From the NCBI GenBank assembly GCA_035610835.1, contig CM069449.1, positions 12,791,855 to 12,855,854 of the forward strand: a stretch of 64,000 nucleotides of DNA. The letters run 5' to 3'. The notes below the pieces were generated by a model that was not told where the DNA came from, made no database searches, and saw only the letters and a list, made by a program, of their open reading frames with translations. The position numbers were made by a program, and so were the translations under genes. This document shows, piece by piece, positions 31,416-42,600 of the stretch. Position 1 is the stretch's first letter; each line of letters opens with the position of its first letter. The stretch is from Ophiura sarsii. Taxonomy: Eukaryota; Echinodermata; Ophiuroidea; Amphilepidida; Ophiuridae.

Positions 31416-33681
31416 AACAAAAACAAAACCCGACCCTAACTGAGTGAGAGGTCCGGTCCCTCGTACAAAGGCTTGTCGTCGCCTAAATAAATAATTCGTT
31501 GACGTCAGAAAGAGAGCTATGATTCAGAGCAAAGACGATTTAAAATCCGCCCCACAATGCAAATTCAGGTCTCCAATTTGTCTTGGTTCCCAGACTTGCA
31601 CACAATCAATGGCTTCATAACGCGTTCATCGGTGGAGCTCTTAGGTTCTAGTTTACATCAATGAATAAATTAGTTATCAGTGTTCCTTTTTCGACAAATG
31701 CATGTGTGAAAAAGCCTAAGCTGGCTTGCGTTCGCGCAATGCATCGTGGGAAGACCTCCAAATCTTCTTTGGATTCAGAGCTAATCTAACACACTAGACT
31801 CGGAGGCATATTTTTAGTGCGGTTTTCAACAAATTAATATTCTGAATCAAATTTAATGCATACATCAATTTACTCACCTTGATTCAAGAGAATACTATAC
31901 GATCTGGACGCTTCTAGAAGCCGGATGATTTAGGTTAATAAAAAACCTATGGCCCCGCCCTTACATGTATATACGGACTGAATGTAGGTTCGATGCGTTT
32001 TTAACGAATTTAAAGATTCAATTAAATTGAAGAGAACCTTTCCTGGTATACGTTTATACCGTAGCGTTGTTACAGCCGGATAATGACACATTTATTAACA
32101 ACTGATTTTAAAAAGAAATCTGTAGTATGCCTTTATAAATATGATGGCAGTATAATAGAGTTACCATTCATAATTATATCTTCGTGAGTATGCTACATTG
32201 TTATTCTGAAATCTGTTATTTGCAGTGTTGCATAGCACAAACGCACACACAAACGTGATGTTACGCCAATAGCGTTGTATTGAAACACGTACATGTGTAA
32301 TTGTGTTAACTGTATTGAACCTGGTGTATCGAACCGTTCAAGGCCGACTCGTTGGTATTAAAAGGGTATACAGGGTGATTCATAAAATGTACACGGATTG
32401 AAACGGCCTTGGTTTTGAATCATAAAAGTGTTGCTTTTTCCATCAAGTGTATCTTAAAATCATTTAATCTCGTATATCTACTGAATATAAATTCCATTAT
32501 AATGGAATGTGGGATGTCTTTGACACCGTACACACTATAAAATCGCTTAGTTCGATGATCATTAGTTGATCTTCATTAGTTAATAATGAAGGGATGAAAG
32601 TACACAGACGGATTTTTTTTTGCGGGCTACTCGCGCATGTGTCCCAAAAGATGACTATTTTTGGGTGAATATTTCGGGTGAATATTTTTGGTCAGAAATG
32701 TACTTAAATCGTAGCAAAAATAAATATAAAGTCGATTTGTTTCGCTATTCGGTCCATTCTGTATGATTTTGATTGATTTTGATAGTATATTTTCTAAATT
32801 GTTGATGATAAATGAAAGCGATATGCCAGTTGTCCAAAATGGGGTGGGGGGGGGGGGGGGGCTTGTTTTTCGGAACATTCAGGGGTTACCCTATATAAAT
32901 GTTGTATTTCAATGATCCATAATATCATAAAAGTGTTAGGCAGGTATTTAGTGACGTGAAATCAAACGCATCAAAGCCGCACATCATGTCCATCATCATC
33001 TTCAAAGAAAAGAACACTACCCCCTCAATGATTTCGTTATTTTTGCTACTAATTGTGAATGGTGGCGCTGCTCAATATCTAGTTAGTTTCAGATGATGCT
33101 GGACACGGGCGTATTCACGAATATTCAGGTTAAAGTATGCGAACGAGGTAACGTGAACAAGTGAATGGGACGAACGCTTAACAACGGATTAAATTTTAAA
33201 AATGATACTGACACTGGAGTTTTAGTATGAACTAATTTAGTTCCATCCAACGTGTGATGAATTCTATGGGGTCATATAATAACAGTCCATTGGTACATTG
33301 AAACCAACGGAAATTCAAAATGTACGGCCGTTTGTGTCCGCCATCGTCTCTTAGTTATCCTATATGTTCAGCTTCGGTAATCATAGCAACAGTCAGACTA
33401 TTGCATATTGATATACTGGTAGAAACAACAAACGGTCTCTCGGTGGCGGGTTGGATCGGGAATGTTTCCATTCATCCAAAGATATTCTAATACTAATAAT
33501 TTGATATATGTATTCAATATTGTTAGATGGATTTCTCGCCGTTATCTTCGATAACGTTAGCTTTATGTCATGCACAACAACCACTGCAATCGGACTTGAT
33601 GTTATCGCAGAGACTGCCGATCAATAACCACCTATCATTCATGTTGATCAAACATTATACAAATAGTAAATACCCGAGAGT
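31416..33681. other. Gene-free region with a lone mariner-type end
   Basis: TACAGGGTGATTCATAAAATG at about 32367 looks like one end of a CAGGGTGA element with no partner. A 16-G run is at 32846-32861. No exon with splice signals could be supported. Confidence 0.4.
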
Positions 33682-33796
33682 GTGATAGTACAAACTATAT
33701 CACGAGGTCAAATTTGGATTTTTCCATTACACGAGGCGCAGCCGAGTGTGATGGAACAATCCAAATTGAACCGAGTGATATAGTTTTACTATTGCA
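33682..33796. mobile_element. Palindromic MITE with GAGGCGCAGCCGAG core
   Basis: GTGATAGTACAAACTATATCAC...AATTTGGAT pairs with ATCCAAATTGAACCGAGTGATATAGT...ACTATTGCAC. Relatives lie at 13741-13849 and, broken, around 33858-34110 and 35930-35960. Confidence 0.65.
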
Positions 33797-33910
33797 CAAA
33801 CAAAAGGCATTCAATATTTGTTTTATATCATGATATCACATCATTCTTGTCCAGCCATAATGATAGTAAAAACTATCACATGGTTGAAATTAGGCCTGGT
33901 GACTGGCCTG

Positions 33911-33989
33911 GTGACTGGAGGCCGTGGGCCTACTATTTTCCCTCGACCTCCGGTCTCGGGAAAATAGTAGGCCCACGGCCTCCAGTCAC
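33911..33989. repeat. Perfect 32-bp inverted repeat with 15-base loop
   Basis: GTGACTGGAGGCCGTGG...ATTTTCCC is repeated as an exact complement at 33958-33989. The loop itself contains GACC-TCC-GGTC. It splits a degenerate copy of the neighbouring MITE family. Confidence 0.9.
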
Positions 33990-34167
33990 CTCGGGGCCAA
34001 TAGTTTGTACCATTTCCCTCATGATCATTAAATATTTGTATACTATATTACGAGGTCCAATTTGGATTTTTCCATTGCACGAGGCGAATTGCACAAGCAA
34101 ACGGCATTCAATTGTTTTATATCATGATATCACATTATTCTTTCCAGCCATTCATTAATGACAGTAC

Positions 34168-34989
34168 TGTAACGACCCTGCTATTTGGCTATATTAATTA
34201 ATTATGAGCATTAAATGAGTATTAATTTAGGTATAATACAGGCCATATTCCGATCAGAGAATACCGATTATATTTCATAGCCCTATGCATTGAATCATTT
34301 CGAGGCCGTGATGTTTTGACCAAATCTCTGTATTCTATAAATAGCTACGTGTTCTATAAATAGGTATATAATCCAAGGTCGTACCATTCGGTACTGGCAC
34401 CAGGGATCTCCATGTTCAGGCCATGCTATAACATGTGCATTTAATCGATGAACCTTGAATTATACAAGAGATACATGTGATAGCCATGTGACAGACATGA
34501 CACGGGTGCACATCAAAAGTGTACACGTGGCAGAATTGCACGTGGATGTCATGAACCAGAAGTGTATACGTGGCAGTTTTGCACGCCGATGCCATGGTAC
34601 AAAATAGTATAAATAGGGGAGCCGAATCATAGTTCGGCATTCTCCTTTTCTCAGCCTGACATACTAGAGCCAAGTCCTGAATCTGCAGCGAAACTACAAG
34701 GGGAGTCATCGGATAGGAGCATAGGCACACTGTGGAGTTCAAGTGACATTAGTCCGAGCCGGTAACATGGTAACTGGCGACTATTTCACGGGACAACTCC
34801 GGGTGGTATCCAGCGCGGTGCATGCCTATGACTTATCCGATGAGGCCTATGTAGGCTTAGCTGCGCATTTTGGTAATACATTGTAATAGTATTTTGAATA
34901 TTAGTAATTGGTCTTTCATTATAAATAGACTGTATACTAACGAGAAAAGATACGGACGCTACCACGTGTGTTTATTACGAGTTTCTACA
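34168..34989 (+). mobile_element. Possible solo LTR
   Basis: The segment starts TGTAACGACC and ends TTTCTACA, has a TATA-like TATAAATAGGGG at about 34609-34620, and upstream carries two partly repeated CACGTGGCA blocks (about 34525 and 34570) that could be enhancer repeats. No second LTR, primer-binding site or polymerase is visible, and no clear 5-bp target duplication was found. A cellular promoter is an alternative. Confidence 0.35.
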
Positions 34990-35895
34990 AGGGTACCTTG
35001 CGTTCGAAATAAGAAAAATAAATTGGTCATGCACCGGATAACCTAGGTTGAAATTTTAGTCATCCGTCAATATTTTTTGTTATCCGCATTTTTTTTTTCA
35101 GTGGCAAGCTCCAAAATCACATGTTAAGCGAGTCTTCATATATACACATACATATATAAATTATATGTTGTTTTATATATATTATACACATGACGACATT
35201 AACTCCACATTAACCTCTTTGCTCCACATCAACTTTCTCTTTATTTTACAATCTCCTCTCTTTTAACTACTATTTTTCTTCACTCACTTATTTGCTCTAG
35301 TCTGTTCTTTCAGTACGTTCTATCAATAGGACGACCACCTATAAGCCCTGAAATGCATTATAATGGTCCTCTCCCTCACTCGTATCTCCCGACTCCATTG
35401 GATCTGTATCCAGGTCATCCTCTTCTGACTCAGCATCAAGTTTCACAACTGCAGGGTCGGTGTCGTCCGTTGTGTCAGTGTCATCCTCATTTACAGCTTC
35501 TAATGAATCCTGATCCGGATGATGCTCTTCTTCACTCTTATATCCTGACTTCATTGGATCTGTATCCAGGTCATCCTCATCTGACTCAACCTCAAGTTCC
35601 ACAACTGCAGCTGCAGGGTCGGTGTCGTCAGCTGTGCCAGTGTCATCCTCATTTGCAGCTTCTAGGGTTGGTTCATTCGCGACCATGACTTGTTCTTTCA
35701 GTACGTCTCTCAATAGGACGGTCAGGTCTATAGCCTCTAATGTATCCTGGTGATCCTCTTCTTCACTTTCATCTCCCATCATTTAGGTCATCCGCCGGAT
35801 GATTGGCCAAGAAAAACTGGTCATCCGCCGGTATATTTGGTCATTTCGGATGACCGGATGGCCGCTATTTCGAACGCTGGCCCCTGGTACCTTCC
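34990..35895. mobile_element. 0.9-kb TIR element enclosing an acidic ORF
   Basis: The left end AAGGGTACCTTGCGTTCGAAATA is matched inverted at the right by CTATTTCGAACGCTGGCCCC-TGGTACCTT. Inside both ends GGTCATCCG/CGGATGACC words recur. No transposase or clear target duplication is seen. It carries the open frame at 35339-35782. Confidence 0.55.
35339..35782 (-). CDS. Acidic repeat protein of unknown function, 147 residues
   Basis: Open from ATG to stop with no interruption. Roughly a third of residues are Asp or Glu. Residues about 40-88 and 94-141 are two copies of a unit containing LEA-NEDDT-T-DDTDPA, ESDEDDLDTDPM or ESEEDDLDTDPM, and a KSEEEHH or TSEGEDHY end. DNA around the unit is also duplicated (TTCTTTCAGTACGT at about 35307 and 35694). 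No signal peptide, membrane segment or known domain is visible. The reading frame fills about half of a TIR-bounded element, so it may be element-encoded, a captured host exon, or chance. Acidic repeats often arise from simple sequence, which lowers confidence. Confidence 0.4.
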   Translation of the reverse strand: MMGDESEEEDHQDTLEAIDLTVLLRDVLKEQVMVANEPTLEAANEDDTGTADDTDPAAAVVELEVESDEDDLDTDPMKSGYKSEEEHHPDQDSLEAVNEDDTDTTDDTDPAVVKLDAESEEDDLDTDPMESGDTSEGEDHYNAFQGL

Positions 35896-37040
35896 CCTAG
35901 CCTGGCTCCCGCTCAGCCCGCGTTACAGTACAAACTATCACATGGTTTAAATCAAGCCTATCATGAGCGGCCTTTGAAAGTGGGAGAGATTGGCTGAAAA
36001 ATCGGTTTTGTATATGATAAAACAAAATAGCCGCGTGGAAGATGTTAAGGTAGACCATAATATATAATGAAATGAATGGTTATGATCAAAAGTAAATAAC
36101 AACCACTAGACTATATAAAAATGAGAATAAAAACATAGTTCCTGACTCATTTTGCTTTAAACGGTGATCGGCTGTACCATAAATTGTGTCCTAGCTCGTG
36201 TAGCTACCATTACAGCCACCACAACAGCACAGCTACAAATTATATTTTTATTCTCAAATTTAAGTGATGCTAAATGCGGACAAGATGGACTATAAACGCA
36301 GTAACAAATCGAAAACAATAACAAAATTCCAATTTCAAGTTTGATTTATTATTACTACATCGTACGTGCTGTATACTTTCGTCGTGTATGCTTACATCGC
36401 CTTGGTTTCTTACTTTTACAATGATTATACAGTCATAAAAGGTAACTGACTAGGTTGATGTTTGTAACTCTTAACTTAACAATATTAAACTATAATGTTG
36501 TTGAGACAATTCTACTCTTTAATTAGGGATATTGTACGCCAAGAACGGTTGATCATCGAGTAAGTTACAATCCCAAATGTAAGGTAAAGTACAATTTTGA
36601 TTGTCGCATTCTTCTTTTCAACACGGGGCACAGTATGACTGACAGGCACCGCGAGTGTGCCTTATTGATCCATTGGAACAATGCGGCCAACTATCCAACC
36701 TGCGCATGCATCACCAATATTGACAGACCGGTGAATTAGCAGTAATAAATATAAGTGTGCCGGTATCAATTGAGTTCGCGTGTAGAAAAGCAAAAGTGCG
36801 AAAATGGAAACAGAACGTACTTTATCTGACTGTTGGTACTGCAACTTCCCGGATATCTATCTATCAGAACTATCATTCAATATCTCAAATTACAAAGAGG
36901 AAATATTTTCAACAACTTTATGTCAAGCACAGTATTACCTGGTCAGTTACTTTTCTGATGACTGTACTTTCTTTAGTTCCTTATAGTTTGTTCTTACATA
37001 AAGTTTAACAAAAACTACATAATCAAAACACAAGAGTTAT
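35896..37040. other. Gene-free region
   Basis: 35985-36050 contains a family D fragment (AAAATCGGTTTTG...AATAGCCGCGTGGAA). The rest shows no supportable gene. Confidence 0.4.
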
Positions 37041-37562
37041 CGTTGCATTCTCATCATCGTAATCGTCATCGTCATATGACGAAGATAATGAAAATGACGA
37101 TAAGTAATTATCATTATCTTCGTCATCTTCATCATCGTCATCATTTTCGCCATCTCTATCATCTTCAGCGTCGTCATGGTCATCATCATCATCGTCGTCT
37201 ACATCAACATAGTCATTGTTGTTATCGTCATCGTCGTTATCTTAAGGTGCGTTCATACTCGTGCCGTTGCGTATCGGTCGACGTCGACGGACAAAAGTTG
37301 ACATTGCTTCAACTCGCGCACCAATATCCGTCGACGTCGGCCGATGCGCAACGACGTGAGTATGAACGCACCTGAAGTCATCGTCATCGTCTTCTCCATG
37401 TTCATCATCATATTTGTCAGCATCACCTTCGTAATCGTCATTGCTGTCGTCATCATCATCTCCATCATCTTCGCCAACGTCATCATCATCATCGTCGACA
37501 TCATCTTCGTTATCTTCGACATTGTCCTCATCATAGTCATCGTCATCTTCGATGCTGTCTTA
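37040..37562. repeat. TCATCG/TCATCATCG microsatellite region
   Basis: Long imperfect runs of CATCGT and CATCAT interrupted by the element at 37246-37372. The long open frames across it (His- or Met/Thr-rich) are artefacts of the repeat. Confidence 0.9.
37246..37372. mobile_element. 127-bp palindromic MITE inserted in the microsatellite
   Basis: GGTGCGTTCATACTCGTGCC pairs with the right end (GACGTGAGTATGAACGCACC); inner GTCGACGTCG words pair as well. The flanks are TAA and TGA, close to a TWA-type duplication but not identical. A related, right-damaged copy lies at about 60316-60440. Confidence 0.75.
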
Positions 37563-38199
37563 AGTCATGAAATTGATCCCGAGTTCTCAGTCGGGATCAA
37601 TTATGCTCGTTTACTTCTCAATATACGAATTAATTTTAAACAAAAGTAATGCTCATGCTAGCAGCTAAATGTGGATACTCAAAACACAATGACAACATTA
37701 ACATTTAAGATATTTTAAGTATTATTATATTGTGCTTTTATAGTAATACGAGGGTCATTTGATAAGTGGCATGAATCGTAACAACGAATTAGACTGATTA
37801 GCAGTATTCCAGTATGCTAAAGGCATAGCCATACATTCGAATTGATCATGTTGATATTATACTATTTGCAAGTCTGCAAGTAGAGTTAATAATAACATCT
37901 TATTTATACATGATAATATCCAATATGAAGAAAAAGAAAAACGAAAAACATATATTTGTTTTGAGAGCACTTTGTTTCCGTTGTCCAAAATCTCTCTCTG
38001 GCTTTGACCACATCAGAACGAAAGTGAATTAGATATCAATCAATTAGTAATTACTTTATACATGTTTAGCCAGGATTCAGAGCTATGTTATAAGCCGTGA
38101 GGCTGACATTCATATTAGCGATGTTATGAGGGAGGATGTAGAACATATTGGATGACCCTCGTAGTTTCATGTTTCTGCTTACATCTCGTTGGTTACTAA

Positions 38200-38359
38200 G
38201 GGAGCACATCAAAACTCGACCGCCCGGCAACCGCCGGTTCCGTGCGGTTCCGTGCGGTTGCAGCCGGTTTCTATTGTTCTACACAAAGATATGCGGTCCA
38301 ACCGGGCGGAACCGCACGGAACCGGCGGTTGCCGCGCGGTCATGTTTTGATTTGCCCCC
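38200..38359. mobile_element. 160-bp GC-rich PIF/Harbinger-like MITE
   Basis: GGGAGCACATCAAAACTCGA and GTCATGTTTTGATTTGCCCCC are inverted ends; the interior GCAACCGCCGGTTCCGTGCGG is also mirrored. TAA flanks both sides (38197-38199, 38360-38362). Confidence 0.8.
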
Positions 38360-38767
38360 TAACTAGGTATTACAATACATAAACTATCAGTTCTTTAATT
38401 GGTTCCTTATACGAGTGCATACTTTTCTCACATAAAAACCTATACTTACAAATATATAATAAACAACACACAAGGTAATCAGCAGACGTACAGTTAGTAG
38501 GAAGGGTGATTTTCTTCTGACAAATCCATGGAGTAAAGTATAATAAGCTTATACTTACATTTACGCTTAACATTTCATGCTCACTGAGCACTTCATCAGA
38601 CTATTTGACATCCGACTGTCTATGTTAAGTAATTACCGCCAGAAGTAGAGGGTAGACCGTTCTTATTATACTTTACACCATGGATTCGTTACATGAAAAT
38701 CACCCTTCCTACTATTTATATGAACAATCCTGATGAATCTACACCAGATCAGACGTACAGTTAGTTT
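38360..38767. other. Gene-free stretch
   Basis: Contains two copies of AAATCACCCTTCCTAC-type sequence (inverted near 38498-38515 and direct near 38698-38713). Nothing coding. Confidence 0.35.
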
Positions 38768-38892
38768 GACCTTTCTCCTAACTGTATACTTTTAATTGAT
38801 AAAAACTAGATAAAGGTGAATATGATACTTCATAAAATCATTCACGGCCGGGGTAATCATGAGGCCAATATTTATTTTAAACACGATAGGCT
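38768..38892 (+). pseudogene. Scrap of a non-LTR retrotransposon tail, copy 1
   Basis: Almost the same as 43820-43945. The plus-strand frame gives MILHKIIHGRGNHEANIYF, resembling the short HKI-G segment near the C-terminus of non-LTR reverse-transcriptase proteins. Too short to classify. Confidence 0.35.
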
Positions 38893-38994
38893 CAAAAAAC
38901 AACTACTGCTTTATTATTTACTGCTACAAAACTATAGAGGGTATTATAGGCTAAGGTGTTTTAGGAACGTGTGCCACAAATATTTGACCCTTGT

Positions 38995-39363
38995 CCCGGG
39001 GCAGTCAGATATAATGTTGTAATCATTTGCGTAAACGAAAACGCGGAAGAAGGGTGCTTTTTCGACCACAACGCAGCCCGCGCCGGTCTGTCAGGTGCTA
39101 TTCAACCTGAATCCACGCAAGGGTGGATTAGCCCAATAATCACACGTTATCATTGTAAAAATAGCCGGAAATGGTTAGGCTATTCAGGGGCAGTCATGTA
39201 TAATGTTGTAATCATCCGCGTGAACCAAAACCAGTGCTTTTGGTGCTTTTTGGACCACAACGCAGCCCGTCGCGGGCCCGTGCTATTCAGCCTGAATCCG
39301 CGCAAGGGTGGCTTGGGCCAATAGAAACGTGTCATCATTGTAAAAATAGCCGGAAATGGTTAT
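38995..39363. repeat. Tandem duplication of about 188 bp
   Basis: 38995-39180 and 39184-39363 share GGGGCAGTCA-TATAATGTTG, TTGGACCACAACGCAGCCCG-like, TGAATCC-CGCAAGGGTGG and TGTAAAAATAGCCGGAAATGG in order. The first copy has lost part of its spacing. Confidence 0.8.
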
Positions 39364-39549
39364 TCCTAACAAAATTAATTAACAAAACTGAATCACCCAG
39401 TTACTGCATACGTTTTTTTCCAGTCTAAACAGTCCTAAATCCTTTGCTTATAAGTATGAGCTACAATCTTTATTAAGGTCATTCAACCTTTTTTAAGATT
39501 CCGCGGTAAGGATAGTTTTTGAGAATGGTTCACAGGGATGATTACAACT

Positions 39550-39555
39550 TTTATT
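39550..39555 (-). promoter_or_regulatory. Candidate polyadenylation signal of the LRR-GPCR gene
   Basis: AATAAA on the minus strand, 54 bases beyond the receptor stop codon. Confidence 0.5.
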
Positions 39556-39608
39556 CATGAGTGACCCCATCCCGGGAATCAAGGGAGCGGTAAATATGTG
39601 TTTTAACT

Positions 39609-42600
39609 TTACCGTTTTTTTAGAGCTATCACATCGACAGTACGCGTTTTATCAGTATGTATCTTCTCTATGAACTCAAATATTACTGAGGCTAATGAAT
39701 ATAGAAATGGATTGATTGTTGAATTGATGGGCAGTACAAACGTTACAATCCAGGTGTACAACTGAGGTTTGACTGTAAGACTCCCACTTTGTACACATAT
39801 TGAAAGTATTATGATTGGCAGCCAGCACATCATATCTGTTATAATTATCACGCCCATTTTGATAGCCATTCGGAATTCTTCCTTCTGAGTTTGATTTCGC
39901 CCGGCATTTTTGGCTGTTTGTCGCACTGTAATGAATATCCCGATATAGGCGAAAGTAATTATCAACATGCATATGAAATTAACAATTGAAAAAATCGCAA
40001 TGCCGAAATACATGCCTGGTTTAGTGTCAACGACAGTATCAAGAGTAGTATCAATTACAGTAGGGTTGAAATCAATATCCCATAATTCCAAATCATATTT
40101 CGAATTAGTAGTTTCGAAAACATTTCGTCGAGACAGAGGGAGACCAGTACACACCTCGGATACGTCGTATATATCAGGGTCAATCATTGGCAATATGAGT
40201 GAAATGATACTCAATATTACGGATACTACCCAGAGTACAGATATGGCTACCCTGGCTGAAGATGTTCCTAATCTCTTACTGCTAAAAGTATATCTAATAC
40301 CCATGAATCTGTCTATACTTAAGAGAGTAACGAGGAATACAGAAGTCTCGCTGGATAGGATGGATAGAATCCCGGATACCTTACATGTAATACTTGATCT
40401 CCATGCTTCAGAGGGGAAATAACCAAGGTTCCAATAATATGTATCTGCTGAGGCTATCAGTAACATATAAATACCCATTAAAAGATCTGAGATTGAGATA
40501 TTTGAGATTATCAAAAGCTGAACTTTGTTTACGTTATCACGGTGTGTGTAACGATAATACAATGTGCAAACGTTACTGATCACCGCAATAATTCCTAATA
40601 TCCACATAGTAATTCTTTGATGTTGATTCGAAAGCAATCTGCCACATGTCAAAAATTGTGATCGTGGAATTTTGGCAATGCAATTTGCTGATTTTACGAA
40701 GCAACAAGTAGCAGCATTTTCAACCAATAACTTGATTGAGTCGGAAACATATGTGAAAGAGTCAGAGTTCATTTCGTGCAACGTATTGCGCCTCAAATCG
40801 AATATATCAAGACGGTTCATAGAATTATTCACAAAATACAACTTTGCATCAAATTCATTAAACCTGTTTTCAGATATATCGAGATATTTCAAATTCAACG
40901 CGTTTTGAAATACACCTCTCGGGAATTTCCACAACCTGTTTTTACGAAGGGATACATAAACCAAATCGTTGTACTGCGTTGACGTAGGCAGCTCGAATAA
41001 GTTCAGATTGTTGTTACTTAAATCAATGGTCTGAAGTCTATTAAGTGATTGCAATGTCTGTGAATATATGGCCTCAATGTGATTGCTGGACAGATTCAAT
41101 CGGTGCAAATTGGCATCCTCGAACTGGCGCGGGTGTATTTTAACTACATCATTGTTGGATAGTTTTAGAGTGTGTAGGTTGGTTAGACCTTGAAACAACT
41201 TTGGGTGTAGCTCAGCAATATAATTGTTTGACAAATGTAATACGTATAAGCTGGTAAGCCATTCAAACTGTAGTGGATGCAGCTCCACAATATTATTATC
41301 AGACATATCTAGCCTCCACAGGTTTGCAAGACCTTGAAATAACTGTGGGTGTATCTCAGCAATATTATTGTTTGACAAAACTAAATATCTCAGGTTGGTA
41401 GTCCCTTCAAACTGTAGTGGATGCAGCTCCACAATATCATTATCAGACATATGTAGCGTCCGCAGGTTTGCAAGACCTTGCAATAACTGTAAGTGTACCT
41501 CAGCCATATCATTGTTTGACAACACTAATGATTCCAGGTTGGTAAGGCATTCAAACTGTAGTGGATACAGCTCCACAATATTATTATCTGACATATCTAG
41601 CCTCCACAGGTTTGCAAGACCTTGAAACGACTGTGGGTGTACCTCTGAAATATTATTGTTTGACAAAACTAAATTTTCCAGGTAGGTAAGCCATTCAAAC
41701 TGTAGTGGATGCAGCTCCACAATATCATTATCAGACATATCTAGCCACAACAGGCATTTAAGACCTTGAAACGACTGTGGGTGTACCTCAGCAATATGAT
41801 TGTATGACAGATATAAATATTGAAGATCGGTACCCCATTCAATCTGTAGTGGATGCAGCTTCACAATATTATTACCATACATGAATAACCAAATCAGGTG
41901 TGCAAGACCTTGAAACCACTGTGGGTGTAGCTCAGCAATATTATTGTTTGCCAAACGTAATTCTCCTAAGTTGGTGAGCCATTGAAACGACTGTGGGTGT
42001 ACCTTTGAAATATTATTGTTTGACAAAACTAAATTTTCCAGGTAGGTAAGCCCTTCAAACTGTAGCGGATGCAGCTCCACAATATCATTATCAGACATAT
42101 CTAGCCACAACAGGCATTTAAGACCTTGAAACGACTGTGGGTGTACCTCAGCAATATGATTGTATGACAGATATAAATATTGAAGATCGGTAACCCATTC
42201 AAACTGTAGTGGATGCAGCTCCACAATATTATTATCAGATAGATATAGCTCACGCAGGTTTGCAAGACCTTGAAACATCTGTTGGTGTACCTCAGCAATA
42301 TTATTGCTTGTTAGATACAACCATTCCAGGTTGGTGAGAGCTTCAAATTGACGTGGGTGAAGCTTTACAATACTATTGGTGGATAAATCTAGAACATTTA
42401 GACTACTCCAATACAATGTGTAAAAGGTTGTTAATTCAGAGACGGTAGTAGCATTGGGGCTAGTATGCTTAGAAACTACAAATGCGCGTGGATCTATTCC
42501 ATGTAGGCCAGTATTTCTCCATGATAATCGATTTAAGGAGCTCGGATACAAAACTTGCAATACCGATGAGGTTCCGTTAGGGCAACATATTGTTAAATCA

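Noticed and set aside
34416..34742. 108-codon minus-strand frame
   Set aside because: Lies across the CACGTGGCA repeats and TATA region of the possible LTR; no protein features.
37043..37649. His-rich, Met/Thr-rich and Ile/Val-rich frames of about 100 codons
   Set aside because: Translations of the TCATCG microsatellite in different frames.
39967..42298. Short frames on the opposite or other frames within the receptor
   Set aside because: Shadows of the LRR-GPCR coding sequence.
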